52,880 bases of DNA from JBBTXJ01 sp964636345. Lineage in GTDB: Bacteria > Patescibacteriota > Patescibacteriia > Magasanikbacterales > JBBTXJ01. Positions 42,457 to 49,950 of this stretch are shown here, in pieces. Below the pieces are notes generated by a model. The model made no database searches and was not told the origin of the DNA. It was given only the letters and a program-made list of their open reading frames with translations. The DNA lies in NCBI GenBank assembly GCA_964636345.1, contig CAZWRL010000002.1, forward strand, positions 1-52,880, read 5' to 3'. A program made the translations under genes and the position numbers. Every line of letters begins with the position of its first letter. The first letter of the stretch is position 1.

Positions 42457-43866
42457 ATGTCTCGTGTTACTAAGCACACCCTTCTCTTTACCACTGCCTT
42501 TCTTGCGTTGCACGAACTCTCACTCATTGCGTTTTTTGTTGAGCCGCTCCGGCCGGTGTTATTTTTGATCCTGCTCGGTGCAGTAGCAGTATTCGTATTT
42601 TGGAAACCACACTATGCGGCAATTCCCATTATTCTTGAACTCCTGCTTGATTCCAGCGGCCATTTGTTTGAGTGGCGTGGATTGTCGTTGCGACTTTTAA
42701 CACTTGTGGTTGCGATAGTTGCGTGGTTATATCACGCAATCCGCGCGCGACAACTTGTTACTAAATTAAAAACACCGTTTACATTATTCTACCTGGCCAT
42801 TCTCACGATTGTTGCGCTGGCGGCGTATAACGGTTATCACAGTGGGCATGCGGTACAATCAATCATTGCGGATGCGATACCATTTTTGTATTTGGCGCTG
42901 TGGTATCCATTTCGTGAATTATTCCCTGAACGGAGCGGAGCGGAGTCGAAGGGTAGCGCTTCAACAAGCTCAGCGCACAATTTATTGATGTCACTCATCC
43001 TCGGCTCCTTCCTCGGCGCCGCGATATTGTCGCTCATAACACTCTTTCTTTTTTCATCCGGCTTGCAGGAAATTCACGGGTCGTTCTACACCTGGTGGCG
43101 TGATTGGGTGGCTGGAAAAGCAACAAGCACCGGCTTTGGATTTTTTCGCATCGTAACACCGTTGCATTTGTTCTTGACCGCGTTGGTGCCATTCGTGGTG
43201 CACCAACTACGTCATCAGCGATATGGCGCATTGCTTATCGTGACAACCCTCCTTGTCCCCGTTCTCAACTTCTCCCGCATTTATTTTCTCGCCATCATTC
43301 CCTCGACACTCGTGATGGCGTGGAAATTACCGTGGAAAAAAGTGGCGCTCACGCTTATTTTAATCGGCACTATTTCACTTGCCGAATACACACTTATCAA
43401 TCTCGCTGCATCGCGCGGTACATCGCTCGGATTTGAATTTATCACCAAACAATCGCGTGGAATTATCGACCCGGAATCAGAGGCATCCGCCTCCGCGCGC
43501 GCGGCCATACTCCCCCATTTGATTGAAAAAATAAAAAATCGCCCTGTGTTGGGCGAGGGACTCGGCACAACGGTCACCTATTACAATACATTTTTACAAA
43601 AAAAATTAGCCACCCCGCATCTTGACTGGGGGTACTTAGAGCTTGCGGTGGAATTTGGCATTATCGCCGCAATCTTCTTCCTCGCTGTGCTCATTTGGCT
43701 TCTGTGGTGGATCCGCGAGAGCACTCTCGGCGCCAGCGTCCTTGTGTTTCTTCTTGTAACAACACTCACCGCCCCCACACTTTTTCACGCCTACGGAATT
43801 TCGCTTATTTTAGCGATTTTTATGACAACTTTCCAACCAAAACTTGACAAGAATTCTCCGGCGTGA
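42457..43866 (+). CDS. O-antigen-ligase-like polytopic membrane protein
   Basis: 469 residues, ten to twelve membrane helices. The large loop between the late helices contains the ligase-like region (ESEASASARAAILPHLIEKIKNRPVLGEGLGTTVTYYN), as in the Wzy/WaaL superfamily that joins lipid-linked glycans. Residues about 157-172 (PERSGAESKGSASTSSAH) in a loop come from a palindromic DNA element. Neighbouring glycosyltransferases and a flippase support a surface-glycan role. The TTG at 42436 is in frame; ATG 42457 is preferred. It begins 17 bp after fmt. Confidence 0.78.
   Translation: MSRVTKHTLLFTTAFLALHELSLIAFFVEPLRPVLFLILLGAVAVFVFWKPHYAAIPIILELLLDSSGHLFEWRGLSLRLLTLVVAIVAWLYHAIRARQLVTKLKTPFTLFYLAILTIVALAAYNGYHSGHAVQSIIADAIPFLYLALWYPFRELFPERSGAESKGSASTSSAHNLLMSLILGSFLGAAILSLITLFLFSSGLQEIHGSFYTWWRDWVAGKATSTGFGFFRIVTPLHLFLTALVPFVVHQLRHQRYGALLIVTTLLVPVLNFSRIYFLAIIPSTLVMAWKLPWKKVALTLILIGTISLAEYTLINLAASRGTSLGFEFITKQSRGIIDPESEASASARAAILPHLIEKIKNRPVLGEGLGTTVTYYNTFLQKKLATPHLDWGYLELAVEFGIIAAIFFLAVLIWLLWWIRESTLGASVLVFLLVTTLTAPTLFHAYGISLILAIFMTTFQPKLDKNSPA
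42926..42973 (+). repeat. Palindromic element inserted in frame in the O-antigen-ligase-like gene
   Basis: Arms CTGAA (42926-42930) / CTCAG (42969-42973) and GTCGAAG / CTTCAAC around GGTAGCG, each with one mismatch. Length 48 bp, sixteen codons. It codes for a Ser/Gly/Ala-rich loop between membrane helices. Confidence 0.55.
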
Positions 43867-43872
43867 TACTGT
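43844..43872 (+). promoter_or_regulatory. Promoter of the structured RNA gene
   Basis: TTGACA (43844-43849), 17 bp, TACTGT (43867-43872), overlapping the last codons of the upstream membrane-protein gene. Transcription should begin near 43880. Confidence 0.65.
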
Positions 43873-44126
43873 ATTAAACATAAAAGTAAACCCCGTTGGC
43901 TCAAGGCGGCTGGCGGGTACCATCAACCGAAGAAAGGCGGGCGATAAAAAATGCGCGTTTCCACGTCCTGACAAGGCCGAGGACGCGTCATTGTGCTCCG
44001 CGGCCACGGAGCACCTCCCGTCTTGAAGGAAGATGGTCTTAAGCCGGAACACCCGCGGGGCTTGGAGGGCGCCCCCTCTGAGTCCCGCGGGTACACATTC
44101 AAATCCCGCGCCGTAAAGACGATGGG

Positions 44127-44142
44127 TCCCGACTTGTCGGGA
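44127..44142 (+). repeat. Palindromic unit at the tip of an RNA arm
   Basis: TCCCGACTTGTCGGGA sits at the apex of the 44107-44165 arm of the RNA, followed by TGAT. The same unit occurs at 29998-30013 and, as CCCCGACTTGTCGGGG, at 45023-45038. Confidence 0.65.
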
Positions 44143-44436
44143 TGATACCGTCGGCACACGGCGCGAATGAACGGGGGCTCGTGACGGGAAACCGTGCGCG
44201 CTCCACAGTCCTGCCGCTAGGGGAAAGCACCGGAGACGTCCGGAACGCTACTAGCGGTATCTTCCCCTCGTGTGGTGCTGCAGCACCGTAGTCCGCCGTT
44301 GGACGACGGCGTGCCAATACTCCCCAGTTGGGGTGAGGTGGCGAGGTTAGTTTTCCTTCCCTTGTGTGACGGGTACAAACCGTTTCTGGGCTGCCTGTCA
44401 GTGGTCCAGACATCCTCTGGGTGCGCAGAGGACTTG

Positions 44437-44488
44437 CCCCTCGTGAGCGCTGATCGACGGATCAGTACTCGCGAGGGGTTTTTTATTT
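44437..44488 (+). terminator. Intrinsic terminator of the structured RNA
   Basis: CCCCTCG (44437-44443) pairs with CGAGGGG (44472-44478), continued by GAG/CTC and CTGATC (44450-44455) / GATCAG (44460-44465) around GACG; a TTTTTTATTT tract follows. Confidence 0.88.
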
Positions 44489-44498
44489 GACGCGAAGC

Positions 44499-44552
44499 GT
44501 CATTGAGATTCCTCGACTCCGTTCGCTTTCGACTCACTTCGCTCGGAATGAC
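44499..44552. repeat. Palindromic element providing the 3' end of the GT2 gene
   Basis: Bounded by GTCATT (44499-44504) and AATGAC (44547-44552), with internal CTCGACTC/GAGTCGA-type complementarity on the two halves; 54 bp. On the minus strand it encodes the last residues SSFRAK and the stop codon of the glycosyltransferase. Confidence 0.6.
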
Positions 44553-45319
44553 GAAAGGCCGTGTTTTTCCAAAATAACCCGCTCCGCTTCGCGATACCGC
44601 CGCACTTCGCGCGGTGTCCAGCCGAAGATGGGCCATGGAATTTTGTGAACAAATGATGGCAACCACACGCTCATGCCGCTTTTACGTGGCGTGATAGAAA
44701 ACAACACCTCCGGCACCCACACGCCGGTTTTTTTTTGCGCAAGCATCATGAGCCACAAATCCCAGTCCTGAAATTTTTTTAATGATTCATCGAATCCTGA
44801 AAAATCTTTTGCGCGAATCAAACTCGTCGTCGTAATATACGGCATTTCCCGCAAGCGCTCTGCAGAAAACGATCCACACGTAAATGTTTTGAATCCAAAT
44901 TTGAACGACGAATACGCGTACGACACCTCCGGATGTTCCGCAAGCGCGCGATGCATTTTTTCTAAATAGTCGGGATGCATGGTGACATCGGCGTCGCAGA
45001 AGATAATATGGTCATCCTGGAGCCCCGACTTGTCGGGGCGATAGGATCCCGACTGGATTCTATCGTCGCCCGCGGCAGGCTCCTCCAGAATGACAGAAAA
45101 TCCTCTGTTTCTCGCCGCCGCCGCGCCGCGATTTTCTTGCCGAACAAACGTGATAGGCAATTTGTTCTCCCATGCACGGACAACCACTTCCGGATTATCC
45201 GTACTGCCGTCATCCACAATGACAATACGATCCGGCCGTAGCGTTTGCCCATTCAAAGAAGAAAGGCACTCCCCGAGTGCCTCCGCGTGATTGTAAACTG
45301 GAATAACGACGTAAAGCAT
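44534..45319 (-). CDS. Family 2 glycosyltransferase carrying an in-frame palindromic insertion
   Basis: 261 residues. N-terminal GT-A fold: VVIPVYNHAEALGECLSSL, IVIVDDGSTDN, ENRGAAAARNRGF and the DxD-like FCDADVTMHPDYLEKM. Between ARNRGF and HIIFCDAD, where relatives have about six residues, there are about 28 extra ones (75-102, including EEPAAGDDRIQSG and RPDKSGLQ) encoded by a palindromic element. The final SSFRAK also comes from such an element. It transfers a sugar from a nucleotide donor to a growing glycan; substrate unknown. It follows the GT4 gene by 3 bp. Confidence 0.88.
   Translation of the reverse strand: MLYVVIPVYNHAEALGECLSSLNGQTLRPDRIVIVDDGSTDNPEVVVRAWENKLPITFVRQENRGAAAARNRGFSVILEEPAAGDDRIQSGSYRPDKSGLQDDHIIFCDADVTMHPDYLEKMHRALAEHPEVSYAYSSFKFGFKTFTCGSFSAERLREMPYITTTSLIRAKDFSGFDESLKKFQDWDLWLMMLAQKKTGVWVPEVLFSITPRKSGMSVWLPSFVHKIPWPIFGWTPREVRRYREAERVILEKHGLSSFRAK
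45011..45094. repeat. 84-bp palindromic element inside the GT2 gene
   Basis: Ends GTCAT (45011-45015) and ATGAC (45090-45094). Inner arms: CTGGAG (45018-45022 region) with CTCCAG, GCGATAG (45038-45045 region) with CTATCGTCGC, and a nested CCCCGACTTGTCGGGG (45023-45038). Length is exactly 28 codons and no stop is introduced in the host frame. Confidence 0.7.
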
Positions 45320-45322
45320 ATC

Positions 45323-46462
45323 CTATTTTTTCAATGCATCAAGCACTTTCTTTGCCTGCGCTTCCCACGTGAATTCCTTCAAAACGCGCTGCCTGGCGGC
45401 CTCCCCAAGCTGCTGCCGCAACGCCACGTCTTTCATGAGCTTTAACACAGCATCGCGCACCTCTTCGGGCTTCTCGCCATCAACGAGCACTCCTGTTTTA
45501 CCATCAAGCACCGCCTCCGGACAACCGCCCGCTCTTCCGGAAATAACGGCCTTGCCAAACAACCCCGCTTCCAAATAGACAATCCCCCATCCCTCAACAT
45601 CGGCGCCAATCTGGATTGATGGCATCACAAAAACATCGCAGAGGGTGTACCACGCGGCCAAATCCGTGTCATCAACGCGCCCAATGAACCGCGTGGCATG
45701 CTGCAAATCATATTTGTTAATAATCTTTCCGAGTTCATCCGCGTAATCGCCCAAGCCAATAATACACCATACGATACTCGGGTCAACCTTCAGAATGTCC
45801 GGCAACACTTCCGCCACGCTCTGAAGTCCCTTGCGTTTCACCAAACGCGCAACGCTCAATAACACTTTACGAGTGCCGAGCACATAGCGATTCCGTAAAT
45901 TATTCAACGTGTCTTTACTCACCTGTACGCCAATAATATTGGTATTGGGACAGGGATACGCAACAACCGCGCGACGCACCGGAAATCCCTCTAATTGTTT
46001 CCGCGCGAAATTACTGTTTGCCACAATAAAATCCGCGCCCGCGAGCACGCGACGCAACCACCATCGCTTGATACGGCTCTTACGAGCAAGCGACACATCC
46101 AAACCATGAACGTGCACCGCATACTTTATCTTTTTTAATTTGCCAACGAGCCACGCCACTTGGCCAATGGGAAGCACGTGATGGACAAGAATATAATCAT
46201 AGGAATCCGGCCGGAGATCGCGGTACAAATACCATGCCAAACGCAACCAGTGCGGAAAAATGAAACGAAAGAAAAATGGCAAGCGCCGCAATTGTTTGTC
46301 CGCAAGATTCTCGGCGGTCTCTTGATCATCCTCGCCAAGCGGTAACGCGGCCACCCACACCTCTTCTCCCGCCTTACGAAATTCTTTAATTTCGTTCTCA
46401 ATATAGGTGGCGATGCCGCCGCGATCAGGTGGATATTCAACCGTCAAAAAAAGATGTCTCAT
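45323..46462 (-). CDS. Family 4 glycosyltransferase
   Basis: 379 residues, GT-B fold. N-terminal VEYPPDRGGIATYIENEIKEF is the acceptor-side glycine loop; the C-terminal half has SVARLVKRKGLQSVAEVLP and the E-x7-E motif in VEGWGIVYLEAGLFGK, followed by GGCPEAVLDGKTGVLV. It builds surface polysaccharide with retention of anomeric configuration. Flanked by the flippase upstream and the GT2 downstream on the same strand, spaced by 3-4 bp. Confidence 0.92.
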   Translation of the reverse strand: MRHLFLTVEYPPDRGGIATYIENEIKEFRKAGEEVWVAALPLGEDDQETAENLADKQLRRLPFFFRFIFPHWLRLAWYLYRDLRPDSYDYILVHHVLPIGQVAWLVGKLKKIKYAVHVHGLDVSLARKSRIKRWWLRRVLAGADFIVANSNFARKQLEGFPVRRAVVAYPCPNTNIIGVQVSKDTLNNLRNRYVLGTRKVLLSVARLVKRKGLQSVAEVLPDILKVDPSIVWCIIGLGDYADELGKIINKYDLQHATRFIGRVDDTDLAAWYTLCDVFVMPSIQIGADVEGWGIVYLEAGLFGKAVISGRAGGCPEAVLDGKTGVLVDGEKPEEVRDAVLKLMKDVALRQQLGEAARQRVLKEFTWEAQAKKVLDALKK

Positions 46463-46466
46463 AGTG

Positions 46467-47894
46467 TTATGCCTTCACCCGATTCAAAAAATAACGAATT
46501 TCCTCGGTCTTGACAAGGCCCGTCATAACCAATCCACCACAGTATAACACGCCGCCAATGACGAGGGTAAGATACCACGGAATAATACTTTTTCCGAACC
46601 ACATGAGCGCGCCAATGACGGCAGCAAGCAGACCAGTGGCAAATATCCACGCAAGCAAACGACCTTGATGAATGCGGGCAATTTTTGGCACAAACACATA
46701 GCCCACAACAAAAAGTGTTATATTGCCACATAAAGCGGCAATGGCAGCGCCAATCACACCATAGGAGGGAATCAACATAATATTGGTAGCCACATTTACT
46801 GCCATCGCGATACCCATGGCGGTTGTTTGTGTGCCTTGCCGATTACACCCATTCAACAGTGATCCGACAGGGAAATCGATAAACGCAAAAAGAAGAGACG
46901 CGAGCAAAATTTGCATCGGCACAATGGCCGGCGCGTATTCCGCCGTATAAATGGTGAGAATAATTTCTTGCGAAAGAACGCCAAGAAATACGGCGATCGG
47001 CATCGCCACGATAATCAAATACTTCATCGCGCGTTCAAACAAATAGGTGAGATGCGCACGATCAGACACAAAGGCCTCGCTCATGCGTGGATAGAGAGCG
47101 GCGGACAAGGCAAGCGGAATAAATTGAAACGCAAACGTGATTTTATTGGGAATACTGTACCACCCGACCGCCGCGTTCCCCGCTAATTTAGAAAGAAACA
47201 CGGTATCACTGTACGAATACACACGCGCAAAAATACCCGCGAGCGCAAACGGAAACGCCGCCATAAGCAACGACGCGATCAGCGGCCGATTCCAGCCAAG
47301 CGTAATCCGCACGTGCGCCTTGTAGCGTAACATATATGACGCGTAGAGCACGTTCAGAAAACTTGAAATAATAAACGCAATAATCAGCCACATCAGCGGC
47401 TGACCAAGGAGGAGCGCAACCGTGCCGATACAGAGCGTGGTGAATTGGCTCATCACAATAGCAAGCGCTTCGTATTTCAATTTATGCAAACCGCGTAATA
47501 CCGCATAGAATGAGAGATGCAAGGAATCAAAAATCATGGTAATGCCGGATAACGCGATCAGGAGTTGCATTTCGGCAGAATACTCCAAAAGAGACGCCAC
47601 CAGCATCATCACCACATAGGTACCGGCTATCAGCAGTGTTTTCACCGCGAGCACTGAACCGAGATGTTTTGACGCCTCCTCCGGTTTACGCGCCACTTCC
47701 CTATTCAAACTTGGCGAGAGGCCAAAATCCGTTATCACCGCAAAAATGGTGGTAAACGAAAGCGCAAGAAAGTATTTACCGGTATCCTCGGCGCCCACCA
47801 TGCGCGCGATAAACGTAAAATACAAAAAGGACAGAATTTTCTGCCCGACAGACGCGAGCGTCATGTATGCTGTATTCCGTGCGACTGAAGCCAT
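46467..47894 (-). CDS. Wzx-type polysaccharide flippase
   Basis: 475 residues with about twelve to fourteen membrane helices. ASVARNTAYMTLASVGQKILSFLYFTFIARMVG at the start and TDFGLSPSLNREVAR are the MATE-like polysaccharide exporter pattern. It moves lipid-linked glycan units across the membrane for the ligase and transferases nearby. Upstream in-frame starts run through the ribosomal terminator and are rejected. On the minus strand TACACT (47910-47905) ends 10 nt before the ATG, with no clear -35. Confidence 0.9.
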   Translation of the reverse strand: MASVARNTAYMTLASVGQKILSFLYFTFIARMVGAEDTGKYFLALSFTTIFAVITDFGLSPSLNREVARKPEEASKHLGSVLAVKTLLIAGTYVVMMLVASLLEYSAEMQLLIALSGITMIFDSLHLSFYAVLRGLHKLKYEALAIVMSQFTTLCIGTVALLLGQPLMWLIIAFIISSFLNVLYASYMLRYKAHVRITLGWNRPLIASLLMAAFPFALAGIFARVYSYSDTVFLSKLAGNAAVGWYSIPNKITFAFQFIPLALSAALYPRMSEAFVSDRAHLTYLFERAMKYLIIVAMPIAVFLGVLSQEIILTIYTAEYAPAIVPMQILLASLLFAFIDFPVGSLLNGCNRQGTQTTAMGIAMAVNVATNIMLIPSYGVIGAAIAALCGNITLFVVGYVFVPKIARIHQGRLLAWIFATGLLAAVIGALMWFGKSIIPWYLTLVIGGVLYCGGLVMTGLVKTEEIRYFLNRVKA

Positions 47895-47922
47895 AACTTC
47901 ACCTAGTGTAGCAAAATAAAGG

Positions 47923-47955
47923 CAAAAAAAGAAGGCCGCTGATAGAGCGGCCTTC
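47923..47955 (-). terminator. Terminator of the ribosomal protein operon
   Basis: GAAGGCCGCT (47931-47940) pairs with AGCGGCCTTC (47946-47955) around GATAG; on the minus strand a T-rich tract (47930-47923) follows. It lies 12 bp after the rpsI stop. Confidence 0.9.
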
Positions 47956-47967
47956 TTGTGCACCCAA

Positions 47968-48381
47968 TTACCGCTTGCTCCACTGTGGAGCGCGGCGGGC
48001 GCGTTTGAGACCCGGTTTCTTCCGTTCCTTGGCGCGTGGATCGCGACGCAAGAATCCTTCAGCTTTGAGTGATTTGCGCAAATCAGCGTTCCATTTGATG
48101 AGCGCGCGCGCAATGCCATGACGCGCCGCTTCCGCTTGACCGCGGATACCGCCGCCGGCAACGCATATGGAAATATCAAAAACATCTTCCTTGCCTACGG
48201 TGCGGAGTGGCGCGCGTACCGCGTCCTGCAATTCAAACAATGTGAAGTAGTTTTTGAGCGGTCGATCATTCACCGTAATGACGCCGGTGCCGCTCGGCAT
48301 TAATCGAACACGCGCGGCTGCGGTTTTACGTCTGCCAAGCGCGCGAACGAATGAGTTTTCTGTACCAGTTTCTTTATCCAT
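47968..48381 (-). CDS. rpsI: Ribosomal protein S9
   Basis: 137 residues. ALGRRKTAAARVRLMPSGTGVITVN and the basic C-terminal tail ending APQWSKR, with GGGIRGQAEAARHGIARAL, are S9 hallmarks; the C-terminal Lys-Arg reaches the P-site tRNA. Last gene of the operon, 3 bp after rplM. Confidence 0.96.
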   Translation of the reverse strand: MDKETGTENSFVRALGRRKTAAARVRLMPSGTGVITVNDRPLKNYFTLFELQDAVRAPLRTVGKEDVFDISICVAGGGIRGQAEAARHGIARALIKWNADLRKSLKAEGFLRRDPRAKERKKPGLKRARRAPQWSKR

Positions 48382-48384
48382 AGA

Positions 48385-48735
48385 TTATTTTACAACTGTC
48401 AAATGTTTCATCCGGGGATCACGCAATTTATTTTTGGGCAACATCTTGCGCACCGTTTCATGCAAAAGCCGTGCGCTATCACGCGCAAATGCCTCTTTGA
48501 GCGGAATGCGCTTTAAACCACCGGGATATCCTGAATGAGTAATACGCTCATTTTTTTCTAACTTCTTACCGGTAAATTTCATCTGACCAACGTTGATGAC
48601 GCGCACCTGATCGCCTGAAACAACGTTTGGCGCAAAATCCGGCTTATGTTTTCCACACAAAATACTCACCACGGCGGTGGCGATTCTTCCCGGCGTTTTA
48701 CCGGCCGCGTCAATTTCAATAATCTGCGCGTTCAT
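48385..48735 (-). CDS. rplM: Ribosomal protein L13
   Basis: 116 residues, shorter than the usual ~142. IIEIDAAGKTPGRIATAVVSILCGKHK, FTGKKLEKNERITHSGYPGGLKR and VRKMLPKNKLRDPRMKHL are conserved. The N-terminal ~20 residues found in E. coli are missing, as is some of the C-terminus. Upstream in-frame codons fall inside rplQ; the chosen ATG gives MNAQIIEIDA. Confidence 0.94.
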   Translation of the reverse strand: MNAQIIEIDAAGKTPGRIATAVVSILCGKHKPDFAPNVVSGDQVRVINVGQMKFTGKKLEKNERITHSGYPGGLKRIPLKEAFARDSARLLHETVRKMLPKNKLRDPRMKHLTVVK

Positions 48736-48736
48736 A

Positions 48737-49087
48737 TTATACGAGTTCAATTTGTGCGACAGCGGCGCCATCACCCTTACGCTCACCCAGTTTCACGATG
48801 CGCGTATAACCGCCCGCGCGCTCTTTGTAGCGCGGTCCCAACACCTCCATGCACTTACGCACCGCATTATCCGTATAGAGCGTCTTTGAAATTTCCCGGC
48901 GCGCGTGCAACGTATTCTCCTTGCAACGAGAAATTATCTGTTCAACCAAGGGTCTAACCGCCTTGGCTTTTGCTTCCGTGGTTTTTACCTTTTCGTACAA
49001 AATAACATTTTCTAGAAGACCACGAAGAAGCGCCCGGCGTGGACCAGCCTTTCTATCAAGGGTGACGCTTTTATCGCGATGACGCAT
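48737..49087 (-). CDS. rplQ: Ribosomal protein L17
   Basis: 116 residues. MRHRDKSVTLDRKAGPRRALLRGLLENVILYEKVKTTEAKAKAVRPLVEQII is the L17 signature and the C-terminus GGYTRIVKLGERKGDGA is typical. It lines the exit tunnel region. Located between rpoA and rplM in the usual order. Confidence 0.96.
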   Translation of the reverse strand: MRHRDKSVTLDRKAGPRRALLRGLLENVILYEKVKTTEAKAKAVRPLVEQIISRCKENTLHARREISKTLYTDNAVRKCMEVLGPRYKERAGGYTRIVKLGERKGDGAAVAQIELV

Positions 49088-49093
49088 ACGTAA

Positions 49094-49945
49094 TTATTCT
49101 TCTTTTGATTCTTCTTCCGCCACTGCCTCATCCGCTTTAATTTCTTCCTCTTCTTCAACCTCGGGAGCAACATCCTTGGAAACCGCTTTCGTATCTGTTG
49201 CCTCTTCTGCGATTTCTTCCGCAGATGGCGCCTCTTCCTTTTCAAGCCCAACCGATTCCATACCACCCTGAATAATGCGCAGATGATCCATCAAAATTTC
49301 AACCGCCTGATTTAAGGCATCTTTTGGCAACATGGTGCCGTCCGTTTCAATATCAAGCGTCAGTTTCTCATAGTTTGTTACGTCACCAACGCGCGTAAAA
49401 TCAACCGAGTAACCCACATCAACAATAGGGGTATACATGGCGTCAATGGCTATGGTGCCAATATCCATGGTTGCGCGTTTACGCTCTTCAACCGGCACAT
49501 AGCCACGTCCCTGGCTTACGGTTAACTCCATGTCAAGTTCCGTCTTGGTATCAGTAATAGTGGCAATCACAAAATCTTTGTTGATAATTTCCACATCCGA
49601 CGTTGTTTTAATGGCCTCAGCCGTTATTTCCCCCACGCCTTTCGCGCGCAAATTAATGGTAACCGGTTCAGCGGAAAAAACGCGCAAACGCAGTTTCTTA
49701 AGATTCAAAACAATGTCAACAATATCCTCTTTAACACCGGGAACTGTTGAAAATTCATGTTGCACACCCTTGATTTTGACCGCGGTCACCGCAGCACCTG
49801 GCAGGGACGACAAAAGTACGCGCCGGAGGGCGTTCCCCAGAGTGGTGCCATAGCCGTGGTAACACGGCGTAATAACCACACGCCCCCGGTGCGGTTGGTC
49901 ACCATCCTGGATTTGGATCGTTGATGGAAGAAGAAGTTTTTCCAT
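49094..49945 (-). CDS. rpoA: RNA polymerase alpha subunit lacking the C-terminal domain
   Basis: 283 residues. The dimerising N-terminal domain is complete to about residue 228 (GYGTTLGNALRRVLLSSLPG, RGYVPVEERK, DFTRVGDVTNYEKLTLDIETDGT). In place of the usual linker and DNA-binding C-terminal domain (helix-hairpin-helix) there is a strongly acidic tail of about 55 residues (EEIAEEATD...EVEEEEEIKADEAVAEEESKEE). This polymerase should therefore assemble normally but cannot contact UP elements or class I activators through alpha. Confidence 0.95.
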   Translation of the reverse strand: MEKLLLPSTIQIQDGDQPHRGRVVITPCYHGYGTTLGNALRRVLLSSLPGAAVTAVKIKGVQHEFSTVPGVKEDIVDIVLNLKKLRLRVFSAEPVTINLRAKGVGEITAEAIKTTSDVEIINKDFVIATITDTKTELDMELTVSQGRGYVPVEERKRATMDIGTIAIDAMYTPIVDVGYSVDFTRVGDVTNYEKLTLDIETDGTMLPKDALNQAVEILMDHLRIIQGGMESVGLEKEEAPSAEEIAEEATDTKAVSKDVAPEVEEEEEIKADEAVAEEESKEE

Positions 49946-49950
49946 AAAAA

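Larger units (their letters stand above)
43880..44488 (+). ncRNA. Large structured non-coding RNA of unknown class, about 600 nt
   Basis: The stretch is GC-rich, lacks a convincing reading frame, and is packed with hairpins: 43964-43969/43980-43985; 43993-44000/44007-44014 (8 bp); 44052-44059/44084-44091 with GAGGG/CCCTC inside; 44107-44114/44158-44165 (8 bp, perfect); ACGG-GAAA-CCGT at 44184-44195; 44214-44220/44251-44257 with CCGGA/TCCGG inside and a purine-rich internal loop; 44274-44287; 44294-44299/44306-44311; 44322-44333; 44413-44419/44426-44432. Promoter and terminator bracket it. By eye it lacks RNase P conserved region I (GAGGAAAGTCC), the SRP loop, a tmRNA tag frame or tRNA-like ends, and group I/II intron cores. 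A TTCAAAT T-loop-like segment occurs at 44099-44105. Confidence 0.7.

Noticed and set aside
44084..44114. A tRNA T-arm (TTCAAAT followed by CCCGC)
   Set aside because: The bases before the loop do not pair with the CCCGC side at tRNA spacing, and no acceptor, D or anticodon arm can be built around it.
43880..44488. The structured RNA as RNase P RNA or tmRNA
   Set aside because: The invariant GAGGAAAGTCC-type core, the tag reading frame and CCA-type tRNA-like end were not found. A divergent RNase P RNA remains possible and needs a covariance search.
44099..44666. Open frames on both strands across the structured RNA region
   Set aside because: The translations look like no protein family, frames are interrupted by strong palindromes, and promoter and terminator orientation fit a non-coding plus-strand RNA.
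47895..48185. Longer upstream start for the flippase gene
   Set aside because: The extension runs through the ribosomal-operon terminator and the antisense of rpsI and does not resemble the family. MASVARNTAYM is the natural start.
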